From positions 7,833 through 29,718 of the forward strand of contig BDDC01001272.1 in NCBI GenBank assembly GCA_001662425.1: 21,886 nt of DNA, given 5' to 3'. The first letter of the stretch is position 1; each line of letters starts with the position of its first letter. The notes beneath the pieces were generated by a model that was not told where the DNA came from, searched no databases, and saw only the letters and a program-made list of their open reading frames with translations. The translations under genes were made by a program, and so were the position numbers. This DNA comes from Chlamydomonas sphaeroides (Eukaryota > Chlorophyta > Chlorophyceae > Chlamydomonadales > Chlamydomonadaceae). Below, one piece after another: positions 10,156 through 19,398 of the stretch.

Positions 10156-11426
10156 TCAGCGCAACCTCGCCCGCACGGGCCCTGCGCTCCAGCCCCGCCT
10201 CACCGCTGCCTGCCCCTTGTCGGGCGCGAGGCCGACGTCCTCGTCCTCCTCCTCGTCCGCCGCTCGCCGCAGCCGGCGCTTGGCAGCCGTGGCCGCGTTC
10301 CGGCTGCGCTTGGCCGCAGGCGCAGCACCGCCCGCGCCCTCGTCCGCTCGCCGGCCGCTGGGGCCCGGCGCCTCGTCCTGCGTCGCCTCCGCCTCGCCAA
10401 CGGCCGCCCCCGGTGCCTCGTCGCCGTCCTTATCCCTGGCAGTACCGGCAAGGGAGGAAGGGGCCCAGCGGAAGGGCAACGCGACGGCTCCTCAGGTGTT
10501 TGTATGGCTGGTTGCCGCCGTGGCAGCGAGCGCCACGGCACCCCGCCGAACGGCTTGCACCGACCACTCCACACTGCGCCCCATTTCGCCGGCCAGCTGC
10601 TCGCGCGCTCCGTGGCCCGTGCTCACCCCTCGGTCCGCGCGCGCTTGCGGCCGCCCGCTGCCTTAGCGCCGGGCCGCGGCCCGGCTCCAGCGTGCGGACC
10701 CGAGCCCTGCGGCGCCAGCAGGTCGCCGCAGCGGTCCGCCACCTGCTGCAGCGCCTCCGCCAGCTCCGGCCTGGTCAAACCTAGCTTGGCAATCAGGGCC
10801 GCTCGGTCAACGGCAGCGCTATGCTTCTTGGCCGTCAAGGCAAAGGCCGCGGCCAGGAAGGCGGGGCGACCCAGGTCGGCGCGCGCGCGCTCGGCCGGCG
10901 TGAGCGCGGCCAGGGTGCGTTCCTCAAAGGCGCAGAGCAGCTGCTGCGTGGCGTCGTGGAGCTGCGAGCTGCCGAAGAGCGTCACGAGGGCGCGCAGGTC
11001 GAGCGCCGGGCGCACGTCCAGCAGGCGCTGGATGCGCGTGAAGACCTCGTTGTATATCTTGGGAGGGGAGCAGCTGAAGCGGATGAACTGCTCGCGCAGC
11101 GGCAGCGTGCTGCCGGGTGTGCTGAGGGGGAGCCAGGCATGAGCAACGTGGGGTCGGTCGAGATGGTCGGGGGAGAGGTCGGCTCGCGGCCCCCCGCTTA
11201 CGTTTGGCAAGAGAGCTCCAAGCAAACGGCTGGTCTGCATATCTCGCCCTGCGGAAGCCAGTCGCGAGGTCAGGTTGTGGCATGGAGCAAAGCATCGCAA
11301 AGCCTGCCGCACCGGGCCGAAGCTGCCTGGTGCTTTTAGCTTTAACATACGTAGAAGCTCGGCCGCACGCGTCACAGTGGCCGGCTGTTGAACCCCAAGC
11401 GACTTTGCGAGCTGTTTGACGTCCAT
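10156..11426 (-). CDS. ORC6: Origin recognition complex subunit 6
   Basis: ORC6 helps load the MCM helicase at replication origins in the nucleus. Exons, read on the minus strand: 11426-11313 (ATG, MDVKQLAKSLG), 11248-11202 (GEICRPAVCLELSCQ), 11121-10627 and 10435-10156. All three introns are GT-AG and phase-consistent, giving 311 residues; the Arabidopsis protein, from memory, is slightly shorter. Recognition rests on RAAELLRMLKLK, GEICRPAVCLEL, FSCSPPKIYNEVFTRIQRLL, LDLRALVTLFG, RPAFLAAAFALTAKK and VDRAALIAKLGL, in the order of the two TFIIB-like domains of plant ORC6. The last exon encodes an acidic/basic tail with KRSR and KRRLRR (likely nuclear localisation signals) and DEEEDED. A stop in the unspliced third exon (10625-10623) overlaps a GGGTGAGC donor, so readthrough would shorten the protein by about 93 residues. 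The exact C-terminus is less certain: a further GTGAGG donor lies at 10203. Confidence 0.88.
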
Positions 11427-12595
11427 CGAACACAGCTCGCAACTATGGCATAGGATTCCTGCAATGTGGGTCTGTATAGGTGAGTGAGGCGTCACTTGCA
11501 ATTCAACCTGCCCGCAAATTTGTGCATGGTGCTGCGCGTGCGGTGCTGCAGACGGCCGCAGCCCTTCCCACGCTCTCCCCCACCCCGAACCGCTCCGCAG
11601 CCTCAGTACGTTGCGCGCCACCTTCTGTTACCTTTTCATCTCTCTCCTCCGCCGACAACTGCATGGCTACGGCCCCCGACATCGTGAGCATAGTGAATGG
11701 CCAAGCAGTACATGGTCCAGCTGTCAACCATAGAGACAAGGAGCTGGCGGCAAATGAGGGGCTTACCCGACACAGCCTGCTCTCCACCCTTGCACACTGG
11801 GCAGTCCGGGGCGCTGTTGCAGGTTGATGCAGCTGATGGAGACGCTGGACGGGCTGCCGCACCAAGCGGGTAAGATGCAGGCAGGGTCTGGGACAGAGGC
11901 GAGGTCTGGCGAGGCCTTTGTCTCAGGTACTTTTCACTGATTTCCATGCTGGTTCTACAGTGAAAGGCCTGGCGCGGACAGGGCAACCAGATAGCACGGA
12001 GCAGGACACACCTCCTGGCACGGAGCGCGTCGTCTCGGGGATTTCCCGGCGGTATGCTTCCGACGTTTGGAGTTTCACTGTGCTCGGCCTACGCTCTGGC
12101 CCTCGCGAAATCCTTGAATAAATTACTGTTGGCTTAGCAGGGTTGGCCATACTAGGGGGGGATCCCCCGGGGCCAGACGCAGACGGCCTGGTCCAGGAGA
12201 TCCTGGCTAGTTAGCGCAGCCGCAACTACGCACTACGATGCCCAATTACGAGCTGCCTCATGCGTGCGTACAACACAGGTTCGCGGGGCTGCGCGGGTAC
12301 GGGATGGTACGTGCCTGGGGCCCAGCCTGGGTGCCCAGTCGTGTTCGCCGCTGTTGACTAGACCTAACGTATACGTCTGCACCACACACGGCTTGGTGTC
12401 ACCTGTGCCGGTTCAGACTTTGTTGATTTGTACCACTTGCACCTCGTTCCACTGCGACGTCCAATGCGTGCCGCCGTGGCTACCTTCTAACTATATTTAG
12501 CTTGAATATCACCATGAAACGTCGCCAGCTGCTTACTAGGCCTTGACCGCCGCCGTGGCAATCGCGCCAGCGTGAGCCCCGTGCAGCACACGAAG
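11427..12595. promoter_or_regulatory. Shared upstream region between divergent ORC6 and ALKBH8
   Basis: The two start codons point away from each other across 1,169 bases, so both promoters and 5' UTRs should lie here. No coding segment is recognised. Visible structure includes an inverted repeat, TTTCACTG (11932-11939) / CAGTGAAA (11958-11965), a GGGGGATCCCCC palindrome near 12157, and a TATATTTA at 12492-12499, about 97 bases before the ALKBH8 ATG. A 10-codon upstream frame starts with ATG at 12514. Functional roles are inferred only from position. Confidence 0.4.
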
Positions 12596-15500
12596 ATGGC
12601 CTTCATGAAGGCGCGACCGGGCGTCGTGACGAGGTATGTCGCAGCGTGGCACATTTTTCCCCTCCGAACCACCCAACTCGTGCCCTTGCGCCGTCCTCCC
12701 GCCCAGGTACCTGTGGGTTGGCGGCGTGCAGGGCATGACCGTACCGGAGCTCGAAGAACTCTTTGCGCCGTACGGCCGCGCCGAGGTGCTGCTTCCCGAG
12801 AGCTCTCTACAGCAGCAGCAGCAGCAGCCCCCTTGCGATGCCGCCAACCCAACACCCGGGGGCGACCCGGAGCAGCCCGCCGAGGCGCACAGCACGCCCA
12901 GCCCCAGCCCCAGCCCAAGTCCCAGTCCCAGCCCCAGTCCCAGCTCCACACATGGCGTGGCGACCATCAACGGCGCTGAGTGGCCTGGGCCGCTGCCGGG
13001 CTACCACGCCTACCTGGCCTTTGCAGGCGAGGACGAGGCCGCCGTAGCGGCCGCGGCGGTGCCTCGCGGCGAGCCCTGGCCGGCCGCGGGCGGGCGGAAG
13101 CTGGCTGTGAAATTCGCCGACGTGTGGCGGGACAGGGTGAGGAGTAGGGAGGAGGATGTGGCGGGACAGGGTGAGGAGTAGGGAGGAGGATGTGGCGGGA
13201 CAGGGTGAGGAGTAGGGAGGGGAGTAGCGGTGACGGTACAGGGCGAGGAGCGGGGGCAGTGGCGGGGCCAGCCGCGGCCGAGGAAGGGCAGGCGGTGCGG
13301 CGCGCCGGCGAGGCGGGGGTCAGCAGGAGCTGGGGGCTGAGGGTGGTGGTGGGTGGGGTGTGGGGAGGCGTTGGGCGCTGGTCGAGGAGTGGCGGCGGGA
13401 CAGGGCCGGGAGCAGCACGCGCAGCGTGCGCAGCGGCACGGTGTGCGCGGGGCTGCAGCGGCAAGGCCGAGGTGCCGCGCCGGCGGGCGCACCTCTCATG
13501 GGGACCTCCCGTACGCTGCCGTGCGCTGCCGTACTATGTGCACCACACACCGCCCCCAAGCGGCCATGCAACCCTAGCTGCTGCACCCCGCTGACGCCGC
13601 CCTGACCGCTCCCTCCGCCGCCGCAGCGGCCCGTGCCCCGGCCCGTGGCGCTCTCCACCTCCGACCTGGGCGTGCCGGGTCTAGCGCTGCTAACCGACTT
13701 CATCACCCCAGCCCAGGAGGAGGCGCTGCTGGCAGAGCTGGAGGGGCCCGGGCCCGCGGCAGTCCAGGGAGCCGGCGCCGCCCCCCAAGAGGGCGTAGGG
13801 CCAGGCGCGGCCGCGGGAGCGGGCGCAGGCGCCGGCGCCGCACCGCAGCAGCTGGGCGGCGAGCAGGAGGGCGCATGCCGTGGCGCTGGCGCCGGCTGCG
13901 GTCCGTGGTCCTGGCATGCCATGGCCAAGCGGCGGGTGGCGCACTTTGGGTTCCGCTTCGACTACGCGGTGAGGCGGGGGCCGACGGGCCGTGGGCCGGC
14001 GGCGTGCCCAGCAGGCGCCGTGCGCCCGGCCCGCGCGCCACCCTCTCCTCCTTTCCCCCTCATCCCCCTGGCCCCAGAGCCGCAACGTGGACCCGACCCG
14101 GCCGCTGGGCCCGCTGCCGGCCTGGGCCGCGGAGCTGGCGGGCCGCATCTCCGCGCTGCCCGAGGTGAGCGCCGGCCGTTCTCACTAGAGACGAGAGCGC
14201 GGCCCGGGCCTCGTGAGCAAAGGGGGAGGCGCAGCAGCTCGCGCCCGGCTTAGCCTGCTCCCACCCCATCGTCGCCTTGGCCGCTTGGGTTCGCCCTGCC
14301 CCATGCGCCCTTCCCTCTCGTCCCCTCCCTCGCTCGCCAGGTGGCCACCCCCTTGGACCAGCTGACGGCCAACGAGTATGAGCCGGGGGTGGGGTTGGCG
14401 CCGCACATCGACACCCACTCGGCGTTCACGGGTAGGGCGCTGGGGAGTGGCGCTGAATGGACGGGGAGGCTGCCGCCTCAACTTCACGTCCTGAGTCCGT
14501 CACCTGGCCTTTGTGCGTGGGCAGCCGTTGCGTGAGCGTGGGGGTAGGGCCTGCCAAGCCAGCGCATGCGCCGCGGCGAGGTCGTGTATGAGATAGGTGC
14601 ATGGAGGGGCGGTGATGAGTCAGAGCTCTCCCGCATACTCTCCGCTACCCGCTTGCGACATTGATAGTAGCACACGCCTGCGGACGCCGCCTCGGTAAGC
14701 TCGACAATCGAAGCCCTGCCCTGAATCCCCTCCCCATCACACCGCCGCCAGGCCCCATCGTGTCGCTGAGCCTGGGCAGCCACACGGTCATGGAGATGCG
14801 GCGAGGTGACGTGGCGAGGCCGCTGCTGCTGCCTCGGCGCTCGCTGCTGGTTATGGCGGGGGAGAGCAGATACGCATGGTGCGGCGGTGCGGGCTTGGGT
14901 TTGTGGGGTTGGGGTGCGGCGGGATTGGGTCGGGTATTGCGGTAGTGCGGGCTTGGGTCGGGAGGTTGAGATGCGGTGGTGCGGGCTTGGGTTTGTCGCC
15001 TTGTGATACGGGTGGGAGGTGTGTTCATTGATGAGATGTATTAACACGGTGTGTGTTCGTAATAATCAACATGTGTGTGTGTGTGTAGGTGACATGGCAT
15101 CTATAGAAGCGGAGCCGGCCTTGGGTGCGTGCCATGCGTGCCGTGCGCGTGTCTGCGAGGGCGGGGCGGGGCGCAGGCGTACGAAGGCCGTAGGAGGAGT
15201 GCGGGGTGCGTCCTGTGGCGTTGTGGGGAGCGGGGCTGGCGCGTGGCTCGCCGGGCCGTGGGGGTGGCTGACGCCCCTAGGGGCCCAGGCCTTCCTGGGG
15301 CCGTCCCCTGCGCTCCGGCCTGCGCGTCGCGCGGATCCACCGCAATTCCCTACCCCGTTGGCTGCGCTCGTCCTCCCCCTTCACGCCCCTGGGGCTCCAT
15401 GCTCTGTCTGCCCCCATCCCCCCAGGCTGCACTACATCCCGCACCGACTGGCGGACCTGGTCGACGGCCAGCTGCTGCCGCGGGGCCGCCGCGTGTCGCT

Positions 15501-18500
15501 CACCTTCCGCAAGGTTGGTCGCCCCTTGACGCGGCCGCAGCCGCGCGCACGGACGTACCCCCGCCCCCGCCCCCGGGTTGTAGGCCCCGCCCTCGAGTGC
15601 CGCACACTAATTGATAGGTGGAGGGGAGCGCCGGGGCCGGGGAGGCGGAGGGGGCCAGAAAGGGGAAGGGCCAGGCCCTGCGTGCTGCTGTGGCCGTGAC
15701 AGCGCCGGTTGCGCTTCTCGTCTCCCCCGGCCCGGCCCGGCCCCCAACCCCTTCCCAGGTCCGCGGCTTCCCCTGCGACTGCGCCTTCCCCGACTGCTGC
15801 GACAGCCAGCAGGTGCGGCCTGCCCTCGTATTGCCCATGTTGTCGTCATATTGCCCATATTGTCGTCATAATGCACTTATTGTCGTCATATTGCCCATAT
15901 TGTCAACATAATAGACATGATGGCATCGAGCCGATTCGTCTATGTATCGATCGATGTGCGAGGGCAGCGTCGCGTTTTCCGGAGTCGTGTACTCAGTGGT
16001 GCGAGGGGCAAGCAGGGTCGCTGACGGATGTCGGCGGTGTGGCAGCGGGGCGCTGGGTTGCATGGCGTTGGCCCACACGCCCACACGCCCACGCGCCGGC
16101 CTTGCGCCGCTGTGACGCGCTCTCTGTCTTCTTGCCCCGCTCCGCCGCTGCTGCCAGGCCTCGCTGCCGCCCACTCGCATATCGCAGCTGCAAAGCGGCA
16201 GCGGCAGCTGCGTCAGCAGCAGCAACGGCGACGCCAGCGGCGGCGGCAGCAGCGTAGGCCGCCTTGTTCCAGGGCTGGGGGAGCGGCCCGACGCGGGGAC
16301 CACGGCCGCGCCTTCTGCCTCGGCGCCGGCGCCTGCTGCGGCCAGCGGCAGCGGCGTTGGTGTGAGTGGCAGCGGAGGCCAAGGGCCCAGCAGTGCTGGC
16401 GGTGGCAGCAGCGGCGCTGCTTGCAGTGCCGGCGGCGGTGCTAGCGGCGGCGACGGCGGCGCTGGCGGCGCCGGTGGCACCGGGGAAGACGACTCTGCGC
16501 TGGCCGCCTTAGAGGCGGAGTACGTACACAAGGTGTACGACGCCATCGCGCCGCACTTCAGCAGTACACGGTATGACACGTAGCGCTGGCCGTACAGGAG
16601 CGGGTTTCACGGATAGCACGGCGACAGCGCTGCGTCCAGGGCCGCACCCGATCGGCCGAGGCGCCTAAACCGTGTCCTTGCGCTGGCTTGCCTCTGTTCG
16701 GTGCCCCTCTGGAGACGCCCCGCCGCCCACGTCCCTGGCCCTTCCGCACTCCATCGCCGCGCTCTCCTCTCCGACACACATCTCTGACACCCTCCTTTCC
16801 CCTTGCCCCGGCCCCGGCCCCCAGATTCGCGGTGTGGCCGCGGGTTCGTGCCTTCATCGACTCGCTGCCGCCGGGCGCTGTGGTGGCAGACGTGGGGTGC
16901 GGCAACGGAAAGTACTTTGGCGTGCGCCGCGACATCGCGGTGCTGGGCAGCGACATGAGCGCGGGTGAGCGCACGGCTGCGCGCCGTTGCAGGAGCGGGG
17001 GAATGCGTGCGGCATTCGCCTTGCCATGTGTTCCAGTGTCAAGTAGAACAGAACCCCACACGCGGCACAGCGCTGCCATGTGTGTGTCTTGCGAGGTGTG
17101 CTACGCATCCGGCCGGACAACGCTGCGCTGGTGCACACGCCAGGGGCGTGCCGGGCCCGGCCGAGGCGGACTCCAGCCGGTGCGCTACGACACTTTGCCT
17201 GCGAAACCCGCCTCCCCGCCGGCTTCCCCGACAACCTCCATGCCCCGTCCTCCACGCCGCCCCCACCCGCCCTCTCCCCGCAGGCCTCATCGCGGTGGCC
17301 GCCTCCCGCCTGCACCCCGCCGGCCTGCCGCCCTCGGCCGCCCCGCGCGCCGCCGACGCGCTGCTGGCGGACGGCCTGGCGCTGCCTTACCGCCCCGCCT
17401 CCTGCGACGGCGCGCTGTGCATCGCGGTGCTGCACCACATGTCCAGCGAGCGGCGGCGGGTGCGGCTGCTGGGCCAGCTGCTGCGCTGCCTGGCGCCCGG
17501 CGGCAGGGCGCTGGTGACGGTGTGGGCCACGGAGCAGGTGGGGTGGGGTTGGGGTGCCGGAGGGTGGGGGTGGGGTGCCGGAAGGTGGGGGTGGAGTGTC
17601 GGAAGGTGGGGGTGGGGTGCCGGAAGGTGGGGGTGGGGTGCCGGAAGGTGGGGAGCCCGGCAGCTGAGTTGGCCCGGCCTGCGCGCAAGTCCGCCTCCGC
17701 TGCTCCGATCGCCCGATACGCTGCGCGTGGCCCACGGCAGCTGCTCCCATGCCCCCCCCTGATCCCGACCCCGACCCCACCCATGGCCCACACCGCGCCC
17801 GGCAGGAGGAGCCCGCAAAGACCCTGGCCAAGTGGACGGCCATCCCGCCGCCCACCGCCGCCGCTGTCACGGGGGCGGAAGGCGGTGACGCAGCGGCGGC
17901 CCCCGCCGCCAGCCCCGGCGGCGCCGCCGCCGCGACGGCGGCTGGTGCTAGCGGCGCCGCCGGCTCGGATTACTTCGTGCCGTGGCACCTGCCCTTCCAC
18001 CGCACTGAGGCTGCCTCGGCGGCGCGCCAGGTGCTGGCGGCGGGGCCCCGGCAGCGGCAGCCACGCGAGCGGCAGCGGCAGCCGCCGCCCAGCCAGGCGC
18101 CTGGCGAGGCGGCTGCTGCGCCGGAGGCGGCGGAGGCGGAGGCGCAGACCGGCGGAGGCGCCGCCGCACCGGCCGGGCCCGACGGAGCGCCGCGGGTGGG
18201 GGCGGGGCTGCAGGCCAGGGGTTTGGGCGGGGCGCTCGGGCGGAGCCTGTCACGCAGCCCTAATAAGATGCCGTCATGGTGACATCATGGTGCCATCACA
18301 ATGCGCTACTGATGCGCTGCCTGTCACAGTTGTGCCGGGCCTGTCCCTCAGATGGGCTCGGCCGACGGGGTCGGTAGCGCGGAAATGCCCTTATTGTCTC
18401 GTCCTCACCCTGGGCCCCCTCTCCCTTGTCTCTCCTGCAACCGGCGCCCCACGTCCCCCTCGTCTCGTCCCCCCTTCACCCGGCGTCCCACCTCCCTCGT

Positions 18501-18771
18501 CTCGTCCCCCCTTCACCCGGCGCCCCACCTCCCTCGCCCTGCTGCCCGTCAGGTGGACTCTGCCAAGGGCGCCGTGGTGTTCCAGCGCTACTACCACCTG
18601 TTCACACGCGAGGAGCTGGCGGCCTTGGTGGAGGCGGCGCTGGCGGAGGGGCCGGCGGGCCAGGGCGGCGGCGGCGGCAGTGGCCAGGCCCAGGCCGGGG
18701 CGTGGGGCACGCTGGAGGAGGTGTTTTACGACAGGTCGAACTGGTGTGCCGTGTTTCGGAGGGACCGGTGA
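12596..18771 (+). CDS. ALKBH8: ALKBH8: RRM, AlkB oxygenase and Trm9-type tRNA methyltransferase in one protein
   Basis: Predicted to methylate 5-carboxymethyluridine at the tRNA wobble position (with Trm112 in known systems) and then hydroxylate the product. Thirteen phase-consistent exons: 12596-12633, 12707-13136, 13627-13968, 14078-14164, 14341-14431, 14752-14878, 15426-15513, 15759-15812, 16158-16570, 16825-16964, 17284-17537, 17806-18195, 18553-18771; 890 residues. RRM at about 13-156 (YLWVGGV; KLAVKFADVW), with a Gln and Ser-Pro-rich insert. AlkB domain: NEYEPG, HIDTHSAF (iron ligands H321, D323), H374, and R394/R400 for 2-oxoglutarate in RRVSLTFRKVR. A Cys cluster (C407, C409, C414, C415) precedes CDSQQ as in the human enzyme. 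Methyltransferase: EYVHKVYDAIAPHFSSTR, VVADVGCGNGKYFGV (SAM loop), AVLHHMSSERR, WATEQ, then the family C-terminus FVPWHL, QRYYHLF, FYDRSNWCAVF. The stop overlaps a GGTGAG donor-like site, so a further small exon is possible. It is longer than human ALKBH8 because of low-complexity inserts. Confidence 0.93.
12811..12950 (+). repeat. Poly-Gln and Ser-Pro repeats inside the RRM coding exon
   Basis: A CAG run (six units, from about 12811) is followed about 60 bases later by a CCCAGC/CCCAGT array (about 12896-12946) in the reading frame. They encode poly-Gln and alternating Ser-Pro, in the loop between the early and late strands of the RRM, so they probably form a disordered insert. Confidence 0.85.
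13123..13222 (+). repeat. 34-bp tandem repeat spanning the exon 2 donor of ALKBH8
   Basis: The text beginning TGTGGCGGGACAGGGTGAGG recurs at 13123, 13157 and 13191, an exact 34-base period. The unit includes the last exon bases and the AGG|GTGAGG donor, so three equivalent donor sites exist. Use of the first (13136|13137) keeps the RRM end clean; each 34-base step would shift frame, and each unit also carries an in-frame TAG-type stop further on. Confidence 0.92.
14881..15087 (+). repeat. Degenerate GT-rich repeats and a (TG)n tract in an ALKBH8 intron
   Basis: Within the intron 14879-15425 the phrase GTGCGGGCTTGGGT recurs (near 14886, 14945 and 14978) with variants. A dinucleotide run of about seven TG units lies at 15072-15086. 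No coding potential was seen. Confidence 0.75.
15829..15912 (+). repeat. 20-bp AT-rich tandem repeat in an ALKBH8 intron
   Basis: TGTCGTCATA recurs at 15841, 15861 and 15881 with a final variant at 15901, interleaved with TTGCCCATAT: a 20-base period over four to five copies. It sits in the intron 15813-16157 and is much less GC-rich than its surroundings. Confidence 0.93.
17540..17652 (+). repeat. 21-bp G-rich minisatellite in an ALKBH8 intron
   Basis: The core TGCCGGAAGG(T/G)GGGGGTGG recurs with a 21-base period (TGCCGG or TGTCGG at 17555, 17576, 17597, 17618 and 17639). It lies directly after the donor at 17538. The dense runs of three to five Gs on the plus strand could form G-quadruplexes in DNA or pre-mRNA. 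Confidence 0.93.
18441..18545 (+). repeat. 37-bp C-rich direct repeat in the last ALKBH8 intron
   Basis: CGTCTCGTCCCCCCTTCACC recurs at 18461 and 18498 (period 37). Partial copies of the CCGGCGCCCCAC part lie at both ends. The array forms the pyrimidine-rich stretch before the acceptor at 18551-18552. Confidence 0.88.
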
Positions 18772-19398
18772 GACGGCGGGGCGGCAGGATGTGGCGGTGG
18801 GTGGGGTTGCCGTCGCGTCCTATGGATGGCGCCGCAGTCATAGCAGGCGGGTCAAACACGCGCGCTGGGAGCGTGGCTGGGAGTGGCTGAGCGGTATGCA
18901 GTCGTGGGGTACATTCCGCCCCTTTCCGCGGCATGGCGATTTGCGCAGGGGGACGTGGGCGTGGCGCTCTCTTCGTTTCTGTGGGAGGCCGCGGTCTGTT
19001 AGCAACTGAAAGCTGAAAATTAAGGGGCCATGGTCCTGCTGATGGTGGTGGCTTGTGATCTGCGTCAAGGGATAAGGTATGGAGGACGCCGCGCAGGGAC
19101 GGCTCGGTCGGAGGGGCTCTCCACGCTGAGAGGGGACGGCGTTACCTGTCGTATGAGATACAGCATGTTTCAATGTTTTTGCGCAGACCTCCAACACGCT
19201 CCGCGGGCGTGGGTGTACGGCAACGACCATGACACATACACACGCATCGCCCCTGCATGTTGTCCTCGCCGACACCCTGACGCCATAAGCTGGTCTGCCG
19301 CGGCCGAGACAAGGCTTGAGTTGCGAAACCCGCACACGTCGAACGAAGTCATCCCGAACCCTTGTCGGTTGTGACATACCTTGCGAAATTAGTTTTCC
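18772..19398. other. Spacer between ALKBH8 and the MAM33-like gene
   Basis: Should contain the ALKBH8 3' UTR and the promoter of the next gene. I see no TGTAA in it, so the ALKBH8 poly(A) site is unidentified. No recognisable coding segment, except a weak option for an extra terminal ALKBH8 exon after the acceptor near 18949. Confidence 0.4.

Noticed and set aside
12636..12710. Alternative ALKBH8 start at 12636 reading straight into the RRM
   Set aside because: This is readthrough of a good GT-AG intron (12634-12706). The spliced form from ATG 12596 is simpler, though an intron-retained start cannot be excluded.
15866..16579. 237-codon minus-strand frame
   Set aside because: Antisense of the Gly/Ser/Ala-rich ALKBH8 linker exon; composition explains the openness.
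16854..18000. Long minus-strand frames antisense to ALKBH8 (338 and 237 codons)
   Set aside because: Shadows of conserved plus-strand exons. The 21-bp intron minisatellite, a multiple of three, keeps them open and gives GTPPPPS-type repeats.
16688..19009. 773-codon plus-strand open frame
   Set aside because: It reads the wrong frame through much of the ALKBH8 methyltransferase exons and several introns; only the 16825-16964 part is real coding. The rest is Arg/Pro-rich shadow sequence.
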